NCBI GenBank assembly: GCA_015063845.1
Contig: SVTJ01000004.1
Span: 1-64,000 of the forward strand
From: Oscillospiraceae bacterium
Lineage (GTDB): Bacteria > Bacillota > Clostridia > Oscillospirales > CAG-272
Length of the DNA: 64,000 bases
Reading direction: 5' to 3'
Made by a program: the position numbers and the translations under genes. The notes beneath the pieces were generated by a model, which worked only from the letters and a program-made list of their open reading frames with translations, had not been told where the DNA came from and ran no database searches. Below are positions 17,792-26,575 of the stretch, one piece after another. Every line of letters starts with the position of its first letter. The stretch's first letter is position 1.

Positions 17792-18364
17792 ATGTCAAGA
17801 ATAGGAAGAATGCCTATAACAGTTCCCGCAGGTGTTACCGTAACCATTGCGGATGGCAACAATGTAACAGTAAAGGGTCCTCTCGGAACACTTACACAGA
17901 AGTTCAACGAGCGTATGAGCATAAAGCTCGAGGGCTCTGAGCTTATCGTAACTCGTCCTACCGACGAGAAGGAAGATAGAAGTGTTCACGGACTTACCCG
18001 CGCGCTCCTCAACAACATGGTAGTTGGTGTAACGCAGGGCTTTTCTAAGACACTTGAAATAATCGGTGTAGGCTATAAGGCAGCAAAGGTCGGAAAGACC
18101 GTTGAGCTTTACCTTGGACACTCTCTTAGATCCAACGGCAAGCCTCAGGAGAAATTCTGCATCACCGAGCCCGAGGGAATCACCCTCGACGTAAATGAGA
18201 AGGCAGTCCCGATAACCATCGTAGTTAAGGGAATCGACAAGCAGGCAGTTGGTCAGATGGCAGCAGTCATCAGAGGCAAGAGACCGCCTGAGCCTTATCA
18301 CGGCAAGGGAGTTAAGTACTCCGACGAAAGAATTCGCCGTAAGGCCGGAAAAACCGGTAAATAA
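17792..18364 (+). CDS. rplF: 50S ribosomal protein L6
   Basis: At 190 residues it has two L6 repeats. Conserved stretches include MSRIGRMPITVPAGVTV, TRALLNNMVVGVTQGF, GVGYKAA and the C-terminal signature IRGKRPPEPYHGKGVKYSDE. The protein lies near the GTPase-associated centre. Confidence 0.96.
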   Translation: MSRIGRMPITVPAGVTVTIADGNNVTVKGPLGTLTQKFNERMSIKLEGSELIVTRPTDEKEDRSVHGLTRALLNNMVVGVTQGFSKTLEIIGVGYKAAKVGKTVELYLGHSLRSNGKPQEKFCITEPEGITLDVNEKAVPITIVVKGIDKQAVGQMAAVIRGKRPPEPYHGKGVKYSDERIRRKAGKTGK

Positions 18365-18382
18365 TGAAAGGAGTGGAGACAA

Positions 18383-18742
18383 ATGGTATCAAGAAAAGAC
18401 GCTAACAAGGCTCGTCTTAAGAGACATAAGAGAGTCAGAGCAAAGATTTCAGGAACTGCTGCTCGTCCCCGTCTGTGTGTATATCGCTCTAATGCGAATA
18501 TCAGAGCGCAGATCATTGACGACGTTGCAGGCGTAACATTGGTTGCCGCTTCTACCCATGAAAAGGATTTTGAGGGTAACGGCGGAAACAAGGCAGCAGC
18601 AAAGTGGGTTGGACAGACAATCGCAGAAAGAGCTGCAGCAAAGGGTATCACCGAAGTCGTATTCGACAGAGGCGGCTATCTTTATCACGGACGTGTATCG
18701 GAATTGGCTGAAGGCGCTCGCGAGGGCGGACTGAAGTTCTAA
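18383..18742 (+). CDS. rplR: 50S ribosomal protein L18
   Basis: This 119-residue 5S rRNA binder has [37 protein letters not shown] and [20 protein letters not shown], ending in GAREGGLKF. Its stop codon lies inside a perfect hairpin described separately. Confidence 0.95.
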   Translation: MVSRKDANKARLKRHKRVRAKISGTAARPRLCVYRSNANIRAQIIDDVAGVTLVAASTHEKDFEGNGGNKAAAKWVGQTIAERAAAKGITEVVFDRGGYLYHGRVSELAEGAREGGLKF

Positions 18743-18760
18743 TTACCGTTTGGTAATTAG
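18739..18760 (+). promoter_or_regulatory. Hairpin overlapping the rplR stop codon
   Basis: CTAATTACC (18739-18747) and GGTAATTAG (18752-18760) form a perfect 9-bp stem with a GTTT loop, and the left arm includes the TAA stop. No U-run follows. It sits in the 80-base gap before rpsE and could be a processing or stability element. Confidence 0.5.
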
Positions 18761-18822
18761 TCCGGTTTGTACACTGTTCAAACACAAAAACATTGTATTG
18801 AACAAATTTAAGGAGAAAAAAC

Positions 18823-19326
18823 ATGGCAACAAAGATTAATCCCGAAGAGCTGGATCTTCACGAGCAGCTCGTCGCATTGAACCGTGTTTCCAAGACCGTA
18901 AAGGGTGGTCGTATAGCTCGTTTCGCAGCGCTTATGGTAGTAGGCGACGGTAACGGTCACGTTGGAGTAGGACTTGGAAAGGCAGCTGAAGTCCCCGAGG
19001 CTATTCGCAAGGGTATTGAGGATGCGAAGAAAAATATGATCACAGTTTCATTGAAGGGCTCTACGATCCCTCATGAAGTAATAGGCGTTTACGGTGCAGG
19101 AAAGGTGCTTCTTAAGCCTGCCGCACCCGGTACAGGTATTATCGCAGGCGGTAAGGTAAGAATGGTACTTGAGGCTGTTGGTATTTCCAACATTCGTGCG
19201 AAGTGCCTCCGCTCCAACAATCCTACGAACGTTGTTAAGGCAACTATCGCAGGACTTGAGGCTCTCCGTTCGGCTGAAGAGGTTGCAAAGACCCGTGATA
19301 TCACCGTTGATCAGGTAAAGGGCTAA
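18823..19326 (+). CDS. rpsE: 30S ribosomal protein S5
   Basis: This 167-residue S5 has the double-stranded-RNA-binding-like N-domain ([39 protein letters not shown]) and the [21 protein letters not shown]-domain. It contributes to decoding accuracy and the mRNA entry helicase. GGAGA precedes the ATG. Confidence 0.96.
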   Translation: MATKINPEELDLHEQLVALNRVSKTVKGGRIARFAALMVVGDGNGHVGVGLGKAAEVPEAIRKGIEDAKKNMITVSLKGSTIPHEVIGVYGAGKVLLKPAAPGTGIIAGGKVRMVLEAVGISNIRAKCLRSNNPTNVVKATIAGLEALRSAEEVAKTRDITVDQVKG

Positions 19327-19339
19327 GGAGGGAAACGAA

Positions 19340-19513
19340 ATGAAGAAAGTAACTCTCGTAAAGAGCCTTATCGGCGCAAAGCCCAATCAGAAGGCAACAG
19401 CAAAGTCCCTTGGACTTGTAAAGATCGGTGATAGCATCACTCACGAGGACAACGCAGTTCTCGCTGGTAAGATCAAGGTCATATCCCACCTCGTAAAGAC
19501 GGAAAACGTATAA
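19340..19513 (+). CDS. rpmD: 50S ribosomal protein L30
   Basis: This short gene encodes 57 residues beginning [20 protein letters not shown], then [17 protein letters not shown], the normal L30 sequence and length. GGAGG lies seven bases before the start at 19340, and the stop is 19511-19513. Confidence 0.93.
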   Translation: MKKVTLVKSLIGAKPNQKATAKSLGLVKIGDSITHEDNAVLAGKIKVISHLVKTENV

Positions 19514-19526
19514 GGAGGTAGAGACA

Positions 19527-19967
19527 ATGAAACTTAATGAACTTTCACCCGCACAGGGCTCCGCAAAGGCAGCATGGCGTAAGGGTAGAGGTCCCGGAAG
19601 CGGAAACGGAAAGACCGCAGGTAAGGGACACAAGGGTCAGAACGCACGTTCCGGCGGTGGCGTACGTCCCGGATTTGAGGGAGGTCAGCTTCCTCTTTAC
19701 AGAAAGCTTCCTAAGAGAGGCTTTAAGAACAGATTTGCAGTAAATTATGCAATCGTAAACGTTGCAGCACTCAATGTATTTGAGGACGGTGCTGTTGTTG
19801 ATTTGGATGCACTCGTAGCAGCTAAGATCGTTCGCAAGCCCCTTGATGGACTTAAGGTTCTCGGTAACGGCGAGCTTACCAAAAAAATAACTGTTAAGGC
19901 AACAGTCTTTTCTGCAACAGCTAAGGAAAAGATAGAGGCAGCAGGTGGAAAGACAGAGGAGGTATAA
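19527..19967 (+). CDS. rplO: 50S ribosomal protein L15
   Basis: This 146-residue L15 begins [20 protein letters not shown]. It has the Gly-rich arm [20 protein letters not shown] and the [17 protein letters not shown] block, with a folded C-terminal domain. AAGGAGG precedes it. Confidence 0.96.
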   Translation: MKLNELSPAQGSAKAAWRKGRGPGSGNGKTAGKGHKGQNARSGGGVRPGFEGGQLPLYRKLPKRGFKNRFAVNYAIVNVAALNVFEDGAVVDLDALVAAKIVRKPLDGLKVLGNGELTKKITVKATVFSATAKEKIEAAGGKTEEV

Positions 19968-19969
19968 GT

Positions 19970-21385
19970 ATGTTCAAGACGCTTAAAAACGCTTGGAAAA
20001 TACATGAGCTTAGAAACAAGCTCCTCTTCACGTTACTCATCGTTGTTCTTTATCGTCTGGGAGCAAACATTCCCGTTCCTTACGTAGATCCCAACACGAT
20101 CAATCAGGCTTCCGAGATATTCGGACAGTCAATTCTCCAGTACCTCAACATCCTTTCGGGTGAGGCTCTCGCGAAGGCAACGCTTCTCGCACTCGGTGTA
20201 TCTCCGTACATCACGGCATCCATCGTAATGCAGCTCTTGACTATCGCAATCCCTCCCCTTGAGAGACTGTCTAAGGACGGAGAAAACGGTAAAAAGAAGA
20301 TAACGGCGATCACTCGTGTAGTTACAGTTGCACTTGCTCTTGTAACGAGTATCGGATACGCAATGTTCCTTGATAACAACGGATTGCTCGTATCTCTTCC
20401 CGCAGACGCCGGAAAGGGAACCGAGATATTCCGTTACGCTGTTATCGTAGCCTGCTACTGTGCAGGTGCGGCTCTCGTTATGTGGCTTGCTGAGAAGATC
20501 AACGACCACGGTATCGGAAACGGTATCTCGATGATCCTCTTTGCGAACATTATCGCAGGCGCTCCTTCGACTATTATGTCGATCTGGAACACCGCAACGG
20601 CAAGCAAATTCGGTCAGGCATCGGATGCAGTTAACCTCACAGTAGGAATTATCCTCGCTGTTGTAGTTGTAATCATGTTCCTTGCTATGCTTATGCTCAT
20701 AGTTTGGATGTCCGACGCTGAGAGAAGAATACCGATACAGTACGCAAAGCGTGTAGTTGGAAGAAAGATGTACGGCGGTCAGAACACAAACCTTCCCTTA
20801 AAGGTCAATATGTCCGGCGTTATGCCCATCATCTTCGCTAACTCCATCGTTGCAATACCTGCAACCATTGCAACGTTTATTCCTAAGCAGGATAACGGAT
20901 TTACAAAGTTCATCAACGGTGATTGGGGCTTTGTAAACAACATTGAGAATGGCACACTTCAGGCTGTGGTAAGAAGCCTTATAAGCTTCAATTACAGCGG
21001 ATGGATATACGTACTCGTATTCCTCGCACTTCTCATTGCATTTGCATACTTCTACGTAGCAATTTCCTTCAATCCTGTTGAGGTTGCAAACAACATCAAA
21101 AATAACGGCGGCGCGATCCCCGGCATTCGTTCGGGCAGACCTACGGTAGACTTCATCAAGAAGGTTCTTAACAGAATCACTCTTGTTGGCGCACTTCTCG
21201 TAGCTCTTATCGCAGTGTTCCCCATGATGGCGAACATCGTAGCGCTTTACTTCGAGAGCCAGGCATTTATCACACTCGCATTCAGCGGATCGTCGATAAT
21301 GATCGTTGTCGGAGTTGCGCTTGAAACAGTTCGTGAGCTTGAGGCACAGATGTCGCTCCGTAACTACAAGGGATTCCTTGATTAA
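19970..21385 (+). CDS. secY: Protein translocase subunit SecY
   Basis: At 471 residues it is about 40 longer than the usual Firmicute form, mainly in external loops (around LDNNGLLVSLPADAGKG and around NNIENGTLQAVV). Ten membrane helices are apparent. Conserved parts include RLGANIPVPYVD, ALGVSPYITASIVMQLL, IVWMSDAERRIPIQYAKRVV and FYVAISFNPVEVANNIKNNG. It forms the Sec channel with SecE and SecG. It begins two bases after the rplO stop. Confidence 0.96.
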   Translation: MFKTLKNAWKIHELRNKLLFTLLIVVLYRLGANIPVPYVDPNTINQASEIFGQSILQYLNILSGEALAKATLLALGVSPYITASIVMQLLTIAIPPLERLSKDGENGKKKITAITRVVTVALALVTSIGYAMFLDNNGLLVSLPADAGKGTEIFRYAVIVACYCAGAALVMWLAEKINDHGIGNGISMILFANIIAGAPSTIMSIWNTATASKFGQASDAVNLTVGIILAVVVVIMFLAMLMLIVWMSDAERRIPIQYAKRVVGRKMYGGQNTNLPLKVNMSGVMPIIFANSIVAIPATIATFIPKQDNGFTKFINGDWGFVNNIENGTLQAVVRSLISFNYSGWIYVLVFLALLIAFAYFYVAISFNPVEVANNIKNNGGAIPGIRSGRPTVDFIKKVLNRITLVGALLVALIAVFPMMANIVALYFESQAFITLAFSGSSIMIVVGVALETVRELEAQMSLRNYKGFLD

Positions 21386-21409
21386 TTCCTATCCATTTGG
21401 AGGACAGTT

Positions 21410-22051
21410 ATGAATTTGATTCTTATGGGTGCTCCCGGCGCAGGTAAGGGAACACAGTCTGCAAAGATTTCGGAAAAATGGAATATTCCCGCGGTATCAA
21501 CAGGTGATATGCTTCGCGCAGCGGTAAAAGAGGGCACAGAGCTCGGCGTTACTGCAAAGTCCTATATGGATGCGGGTAAGCTCGTTCCCGATGAGGTCGT
21601 TATAGGAATTATTAAAGATTATCTATCGTCAGACAAATGCACTAACGGATTTATACTTGACGGCTTCCCCCGTTCTATTCCCCAGGCTGAAGCGCTTGAC
21701 GGAATGGGCGTGAGAATCGATGCGGCTCTCAGCATAGAGGTCGCAGACGAAGCTATAGTTGAGCGTATGAGCGGTCGTAGGATCTGCTCGGGCTGCGGAG
21801 CTTCTTATCACGTAAAGTATAACCCTCCCAAGACAGCAGATGTCTGTGACGCATGTGGTGCATCTCTTTACACAAGAGATGATGACGCAGCAGAGACAGT
21901 ACTCAACCGTCTTAAGACTTTCCACCAGACGACCGAGCCGCTTAAGGATTACTATGCGGCAAAGGGACTTCTTATCTGCGTAGAGGGTCAGGAAAAGGTT
22001 GAGGACACGACAGCGGCAGTAATGTCTGCGTTGTCGAAGTTTGAGGCGTAA
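21410..22051 (+). CDS. adk: Adenylate kinase (zinc-lid form)
   Basis: This 213-residue enzyme has the P-loop [11 protein letters not shown] (residues 7-17), the AMP-site [16 protein letters not shown] and [13 protein letters not shown]. The long lid carries CSGCG and CDACG, a four-Cys zinc site typical of Gram-positive Adk. It interconverts ATP plus AMP with two ADP. Its place between secY and map is standard. Confidence 0.96.
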   Translation: MNLILMGAPGAGKGTQSAKISEKWNIPAVSTGDMLRAAVKEGTELGVTAKSYMDAGKLVPDEVVIGIIKDYLSSDKCTNGFILDGFPRSIPQAEALDGMGVRIDAALSIEVADEAIVERMSGRRICSGCGASYHVKYNPPKTADVCDACGASLYTRDDDAAETVLNRLKTFHQTTEPLKDYYAAKGLLICVEGQEKVEDTTAAVMSALSKFEA

Positions 22052-22056
22052 GACAC

Positions 22057-22818
22057 ATGATTCAACTAAAAAATTCGGCTCAGATCAGTGCTATGATCGA
22101 GGCAGGACGCATCACGGGCGAGGCATTGCTCATTGCCCGTGAGCACGTCCGCGAGGGAGTCAGCACAAAGGAACTCGATACCCTTATTCGAAATCACATT
22201 GAGAAAAGCGGCGCAAGACCTTCTTTTCTCGGATATTCGGGTTTTCCCGCATCTGCTTGTATAAGCGTAAATGACGAAGTCATTCACGGAATACCTTCAA
22301 AAAACAGGATATTGCGTGAGGGAGATATCGTCAAAATAGATGTAGGCGCATTTTATAAGGGCTTTCACGGTGACAGCGCAAGAACGATCGCCGTCGGAAA
22401 CGTAAGCGAAGAGGCACTCAACCTTATAAAGGTTACGAGAGATAGCTTTTTTGCGGGCGTTGCGGCTGTAAAGGCGGGCAATCGTATAGGAGACGTTGGT
22501 AACGCGATCCAAGGATGCGTAGAGGGAGCAGGGTACTCCGTCGTAAAGAGATATATCGGACACGGCGTGGGAAGAGCACTTCACGAGGCTCCGGATGTTC
22601 CTAATTTTGGAACAGCAGGCAGAGGCGTGCGCTTGTGCGCAGGTATGACGCTTGCAATAGAACCGATGGTAAATATCGGATCTGAGGAAGTATATGAGCT
22701 GCCCGACGGCTGGACGGTGAAAACCCGTGACGGGTCACTTTCGGCTCATTACGAAAACACCATTGCCTTGACATCTGAGGGAGTGATAATCACTACCCTT
22801 ATAGATAAGGACTGGTAA
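22057..22818 (+). CDS. map: Methionine aminopeptidase, type I
   Basis: This 253-residue metallopeptidase removes N-terminal Met. Metal-ligand regions are visible: DVGAFYKGFHGDSART (two Asp), GHGVGRALHEAPDVP (His), AGMTLAIEPM (Glu) and HYENTIAL (Glu). It lacks the N-terminal SH3-binding zinc extension, so it is class Ia. It starts six bases after adk. Confidence 0.95.
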   Translation: MIQLKNSAQISAMIEAGRITGEALLIAREHVREGVSTKELDTLIRNHIEKSGARPSFLGYSGFPASACISVNDEVIHGIPSKNRILREGDIVKIDVGAFYKGFHGDSARTIAVGNVSEEALNLIKVTRDSFFAGVAAVKAGNRIGDVGNAIQGCVEGAGYSVVKRYIGHGVGRALHEAPDVPNFGTAGRGVRLCAGMTLAIEPMVNIGSEEVYELPDGWTVKTRDGSLSAHYENTIALTSEGVIITTLIDKDW

Positions 22819-22860
22819 GTTGAAAAAGTCACAGAAAACTTGACAAGAGAGGAAAAAGTT

Positions 22861-23079
22861 ATGCCTAAGGATGATGTAATAGAGTTTGAGGGCACAGTTG
22901 TGGAAGCACTTCCCAACGCGACCTTCAAGGTAAAGCTCCCGAACGGGCACATAGTAACAGCCCACATTTCGGGAAAATTAAGAATGAACTATATCAGAAT
23001 ACTGCCTGGTGACCGTGTGACCATAGAGGTATCGGTATACGACCTCAATAAGGGACGCATCACTTGGCGTGCAAAGTAA
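22861..23079 (+). CDS. infA: Translation initiation factor IF-1
   Basis: The 72-residue OB-fold protein starts [20 protein letters not shown] and contains [20 protein letters not shown] and [20 protein letters not shown], the full IF-1. The ATG at 22861 is chosen over an upstream TTG at 22840 because it gives the family length and follows GAGAGGAAAAAG. No KOW-domain gene lies between map and infA. Confidence 0.95.
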   Translation: MPKDDVIEFEGTVVEALPNATFKVKLPNGHIVTAHISGKLRMNYIRILPGDRVTIEVSVYDLNKGRITWRAK

Positions 23080-23103
23080 GAAAGAAAGGGTTGGTATAAT
23101 AGA

Positions 23104-23217
23104 ATGAAGGTTAAACCATCCGTAAAGAAGATCTGCGAAAAGTGCAAGATCATCAAGAGAAAAGGCAAAGTAATGGTTATCTGCGAAAACCCTAAGCATA
23201 AGCAGAAACAGGGCTGA
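23104..23217 (+). CDS. rpmJ: 50S ribosomal protein L36 (zinc form)
   Basis: This 37-residue protein, [20 protein letters not shown] then [17 protein letters not shown], has the zinc ligands Cys11, Cys14, Cys27 and His32. An AAAGGG-like ribosome site precedes the ATG at 23104, and the gene stops at 23217. Confidence 0.94.
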   Translation: MKVKPSVKKICEKCKIIKRKGKVMVICENPKHKQKQG

Positions 23218-23253
23218 TTGCCACAAAATCTAACAGAGAGGTGAATAAACAGA

Positions 23254-23622
23254 ATGGCTCGTATAGCTGGTGTTGATATTCCTAACAATAAGCGCGTAGA
23301 AATCGCTCTGACCTATATTTACGGTATCGGACGCAAGAGTGCAAACGATATTCTTGCAAAGACAGGCATTAATCCTGACACACGCGCAAAGGATCTTACC
23401 GAAGATGAAGTTGCAAAGCTTCGTGACGAGATCGAAAATTCCTACGTTGTGGAAGGTGACCTCCGCCGTGACGTTGCTCTCAATATCAAGAGAATGGTTG
23501 AGATCAACTGCTACAGAGGCATCAGACACAGAAAGGGTCTGCCCGTAAGAGGACAGAGAACAAAGACAAATGCAAGAACTCGTAAGGGTCCTGCAAAGAC
23601 AATTGCAAATAAGAAGAAGTAA
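23254..23622 (+). CDS. rpsM: 30S ribosomal protein S13
   Basis: This 122-residue S13 begins [20 protein letters not shown] and has [34 protein letters not shown] and a basic C-tail ending NKKK. It contacts S19 and P-site tRNA. Confidence 0.96.
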   Translation: MARIAGVDIPNNKRVEIALTYIYGIGRKSANDILAKTGINPDTRAKDLTEDEVAKLRDEIENSYVVEGDLRRDVALNIKRMVEINCYRGIRHRKGLPVRGQRTKTNARTRKGPAKTIANKKK

Positions 23623-23637
23623 GGAGGATGCAGTAAG

Positions 23638-24033
23638 ATGGCTAAAGTTGCAAAGAAAGTTATCAAGAGACGCCGCGAGAAAAAGAATATTGAAAAAGGC
23701 GCAGTTCATATCGCCGCTACCTTCAATAACACTATCGTGACAGTTACCGACGTTGCCGGCAATGCTATTTCTTGGGCATCCGCAGGTGAGCTTGGATTCA
23801 AGGGCTCCAGAAAGTCTACTCCTTTCGCAGCTCAGATGGCTTCCGAGACAGCAGCAAAGGCTGCTATGGAGCATGGTCTGAAGTCTGTTGAGGTATACGT
23901 AAAGGGACCCGGATCGGGACGTGAGTCCGCAATCCGCGCACTTGAAACAGTTGGTCTTCAGATCACAATGATCAAGGACGTAACACCCGTTCCTCACAAC
24001 GGTTGCCGTCCGCCTAAGCGCAGACGCGTTTAA
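23638..24033 (+). CDS. rpsK: 30S ribosomal protein S11
   Basis: This 131-residue S11 has [36 protein letters not shown] and [15 protein letters not shown], ending [16 protein letters not shown]. It is part of the 30S platform. GGAGG lies before the start. Confidence 0.96.
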   Translation: MAKVAKKVIKRRREKKNIEKGAVHIAATFNNTIVTVTDVAGNAISWASAGELGFKGSRKSTPFAAQMASETAAKAAMEHGLKSVEVYVKGPGSGRESAIRALETVGLQITMIKDVTPVPHNGCRPPKRRRV

Positions 24034-24057
24034 TCAAAAACTGGAGGTAAAAAAGTA

Positions 24058-24684
24058 ATGGCAAGATATACAGGTCCTGCATGTAAGCTTTGCCGCAGAG
24101 AGGGAACAAAGCTCTTCCTCAAGGGTGAGAGATGTACCAGCGGTAAGTGTGCACTTGATCGCAGAGCATCCGCTCCCGGTCAGCATGGCGCAGCAAACAA
24201 GAAGCAGAGAGAGTACGGAATGCAGCTTCGTGAGAAGCAGAAGGCAAAGAGATACTACGGCGTTCTTGAGAAGCAGTTCAAGAACTACTTTGAGGAAGCA
24301 GACCGCAAAGAGGGCATGACTGGTGAGAACCTTCTCAAGCTCATCGAGCGCAGACTTGATAACGTAGTATATAGAATGGGTATGGCAGAGAGCCGTAAGG
24401 AAGCTCGTCAGCTCGTTCTTCATGAGCATTTTGAGCTTAACGGCAAGAAGGTAAACATTCCTTCCATCATCGTAAGCGCAGGCGACGAGATAAAGGTAAG
24501 AGAGAACTTCCGTTCTTCCGCAAAGTGCAAGGCACTTGCAGAGGGACTCGAGTCCAAGATCGCTCCTAAGTGGCTCAGCGTTGACAAAGCAGGTCTTAGC
24601 GCGAAGGTAGTAGCACTTCCCGCAAGAGACGATATCGACTTTGAATTCAACGAGCAGCTTATCGTCGAGCTCTACTCCAAGTAA
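24058..24684 (+). CDS. rpsD: 30S ribosomal protein S4 (zinc-binding form)
   Basis: This 208-residue S4 carries Cys9, Cys12, Cys26 and Cys31, the zinc site seen in Thermus S4. The S4 RNA-binding domain is clear ([35 protein letters not shown]). It starts 16S assembly. Here rpsD lies inside the alpha operon, between rpsK and rpoA, unlike in Bacillus subtilis where it is separate. Confidence 0.96.
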   Translation: MARYTGPACKLCRREGTKLFLKGERCTSGKCALDRRASAPGQHGAANKKQREYGMQLREKQKAKRYYGVLEKQFKNYFEEADRKEGMTGENLLKLIERRLDNVVYRMGMAESRKEARQLVLHEHFELNGKKVNIPSIIVSAGDEIKVRENFRSSAKCKALAEGLESKIAPKWLSVDKAGLSAKVVALPARDDIDFEFNEQLIVELYSK

Positions 24685-24707
24685 TAGCCTTTGTTTGTGT
24701 CGAGCCT

Positions 24708-24761
24708 GTTGCCTTTAAAAAAAGGCAACGCCGCACAAATTGAAGTACAGCTAAAGCTGTA
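24708..24761 (+). promoter_or_regulatory. Two hairpins in the rpsD-rpoA gap
   Basis: GTTGCCTTT/AAAGGCAAC (24708-24716 and 24721-24729) and TACAGCT/AGCTGTA (24746-24752 and 24755-24761) are perfect inverted repeats within a 128-base gap. Neither is followed by a clear U-run. S4 controls alpha-operon translation in other bacteria; a role here is speculative. Confidence 0.45.
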
Positions 24762-24812
24762 TACGTATCGGTTTTTGCTTAACAAAAATTAAATTTAGGA
24801 GGGTTATTTGGA

Positions 24813-25787
24813 ATGATCGAGATAGAAAAGCCCAATATAACGACGGTTAACCTCAGTGAGGACGGAACCAGCGGAAAATTTATCGTTGAGCCTCTTGAAA
24901 GAGGATTTGGAATTACTCTGGGCAACTCGTTGCGCAGAATAATGCTCAGTTCCTTGCCCGGATATGCTGTAACAAGCATAAAGATCGACGGAGTTCTTCA
25001 CGAGATCTCAACGATCCCCGGAGTAAAAGAGGACGTAACGAAGATAGTTCTTAACGTAAAGGGAATAATTGCAAAGCTTCACTGCCACGCACCCAAGACA
25101 GTTATAATCGATGTCGTTGGCGAGCAGGAAGTAACAGCAGGAGATATCAAGCTTGATTCTGATATCGAGATACTCAATCCCACGCATCACATTGCAACCG
25201 TTGGAGAAGGCGAGAGATTCTATATGGAGCTCACGTTTGATCACGGCAGAGGATATATTTCCCAGGAGAGAAACAAGCAGCTTGACGCTCAGATGAGAGC
25301 AGGCAACGTTTCCGCACCTATCGGAACTATTTTCACGGATTCTATCTATACGCCTGTTTACAACGTAAACTATAACGTTGAGAACACCCGTGTAGGTAAC
25401 GTTACCGACTTTGATAAGCTTACGCTTGAGGTTCTCACTAACGGCACAATAAGTGCAAAAGAAGCGATTTCATTTGCAGCCAAGATTCTCAACGAGCATC
25501 TCAACTTGTTTGTTGATTTGTCAGACGAGGCGAAGAATGTAGAGATAATGGTCGAAAGAGAAGAAACCAAGAAAGAAAAGGTTCTTGAGATGACTGTTGA
25601 AGATCTTGACATGTCTGTACGAAGCCTTAACTGCTTGAAGCGTGCTAGCATCGACACAGTAGAGGATCTTACGAACCGCACTGTGGAAGACATGATGAAG
25701 GTTAGAAACCTCGGTAAGAAGTCGCTTGAAGAAATTATACAGAAGCTGCACTCTCTTGGACTCGACCTCCGCAAAGAGGAAGAATAA
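24813..25787 (+). CDS. rpoA: DNA-directed RNA polymerase subunit alpha
   Basis: At 324 residues it has the N-terminal dimerisation domain ([36 protein letters not shown]), a linker and the C-terminal DNA-binding domain (residues about 255-324; [31 protein letters not shown]). The alpha CTD contacts UP elements and activators. AGGAGGG precedes the ATG at 24813. Confidence 0.97.
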   Translation: MIEIEKPNITTVNLSEDGTSGKFIVEPLERGFGITLGNSLRRIMLSSLPGYAVTSIKIDGVLHEISTIPGVKEDVTKIVLNVKGIIAKLHCHAPKTVIIDVVGEQEVTAGDIKLDSDIEILNPTHHIATVGEGERFYMELTFDHGRGYISQERNKQLDAQMRAGNVSAPIGTIFTDSIYTPVYNVNYNVENTRVGNVTDFDKLTLEVLTNGTISAKEAISFAAKILNEHLNLFVDLSDEAKNVEIMVEREETKKEKVLEMTVEDLDMSVRSLNCLKRASIDTVEDLTNRTVEDMMKVRNLGKKSLEEIIQKLHSLGLDLRKEEE

Positions 25788-25837
25788 GAGCGCAGTATAA
25801 CAGATAAGATAAAATACGGCAAAAGGAGGGAAATATA

Positions 25838-26260
25838 ATGCCCGGAACAAGAAAACTTGGCAGACCCACCGCACACAGAAAAGCTATGATGCGCGGTATG
25901 GTAACCTTATTGCTGGAGAACGGACAGGTAGAGACAACTCTTACAAGAGCGAAGGAAGTTCGTTCGATAGCTGAAAAAATGATTACACTTGGCAAGAAGA
26001 ATACTCTTGCAAGTCGCCGTGCAGCACTCGCATACATCACAAAGGAAGAGGTTGTAACAAAGGTATTTGTTGAGCTTGCTCCCTTGTACGCAGAGCGTAA
26101 CGGTGGATATACACAGATCTTCAAGCTCGGACCCCGCAGAGGCGACGGTGCTGAGATGGCGATCGTAAAGCTTATCGACTACACAAAGCCCGATGCAAAG
26201 AAGGCTAAGAAGGATAAGAAGGAAAAGAAGGTTGAAGCACCTCTCGTAGATGCGAAGTAA
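25838..26260 (+). CDS. rplQ: 50S ribosomal protein L17
   Basis: This 140-residue L17 begins [20 protein letters not shown] and has [17 protein letters not shown] and [21 protein letters not shown] Lys-rich C-tail of about 20 residues ([11 protein letters not shown]) extends the usual form. It is the last gene of the cluster, with a terminator directly after. Confidence 0.96.
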   Translation: MPGTRKLGRPTAHRKAMMRGMVTLLLENGQVETTLTRAKEVRSIAEKMITLGKKNTLASRRAALAYITKEEVVTKVFVELAPLYAERNGGYTQIFKLGPRRGDGAEMAIVKLIDYTKPDAKKAKKDKKEKKVEAPLVDAK

Positions 26261-26272
26261 TCTTTGAATTCC

Positions 26273-26312
26273 AAAAAGGGTACGCACCCAATCGGGTGCG
26301 TACCCTTTTTTT
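26273..26312 (+). terminator. Strong terminator of the ribosomal cluster
   Basis: A perfect 17-bp inverted repeat (26273-26289 and 26294-26310) with an AATC loop includes GGGTACGCACCC, and seven Ts run at 26306-26312. It starts 12 bases after the rplQ stop. Confidence 0.92.
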
Positions 26313-26323
26313 GCTTTTTTGTA

Positions 26324-26352
26324 TTTACAAATGTTATTTTTTGTGATATACT
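26324..26352 (+). promoter_or_regulatory. Promoter of the structured RNA/leader and LRR lipoprotein
   Basis: TTTACA (26324-26329) and TATACT (26347-26352) with 17 bases between. The expected start near 26359 coincides with the first base of the nested inverted repeat described next. Confidence 0.75.
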
Positions 26353-26358
26353 AAAGAT

Positions 26359-26536
26359 GCCAAACAAAATCAAATATTAAACCGTATTAAAAAGGCACGC
26401 CATTTTTATTTTTTCAATAAAAATGTGTATGCTCTTCTTTTGCGTGCTTTGATACGGTAAAAGATTTTGTTTGGCGACAGTTGGAGCTACACGTTTTTGG
26501 TGCGTATAGCTTCGGTTGTACGCACTTTTTGTTTTT
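26359..26536 (+). ncRNA. Candidate structured RNA or attenuator leader
   Basis: A nested fold begins right at the predicted transcription start. Its outer arms are perfect 13-base repeats, 26359-26371 with 26463-26475. Inside lie ACCGTAT/ATACGGT (26381-26387, 26452-26458), GCACGC/GCGTGC (26395-26400, 26442-26447) and a 9-bp apical stem, 26402-26410 with 26416-26424. The RNA ends in an intrinsic terminator at 26500-26536. With its own promoter and terminator it could be a free RNA of about 175 nt, or a leader that attenuates the lipoprotein gene at 26576. I could not match it to riboswitches, T-boxes or 6S RNA that I know. Confidence 0.55.
26500..26536 (+). terminator. UUCG-capped intrinsic terminator inside the 5' leader
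   Basis: GTGCGTATAGC (26500-26510) and GTTGTACGCAC (26515-26525) form an 11-bp stem with two G-U pairs around a TTCG tetraloop, followed by TTTTTGTTTTT. It lies 40 bases before the lipoprotein start, so transcription must read through it. Confidence 0.85.
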
Positions 26537-26575
26537 AAATTTACGGCAAATTTGCCAAATGAAAGGGAAAGCATT

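Noticed and set aside
26359-26536. 6S RNA or a known riboswitch
   Set aside because: The long rod shape resembles 6S RNA, but the central bubble is small and the terminator is separate. I found no conserved cores of cobalamin, FMN, SAM, c-di-GMP, glycine, fluoride or T-box RNAs.
26516-26575. Upstream ATG of the LRR lipoprotein
   Set aside because: It sits inside the intrinsic terminator hairpin and would put non-signal residues ahead of the lipoprotein signal.
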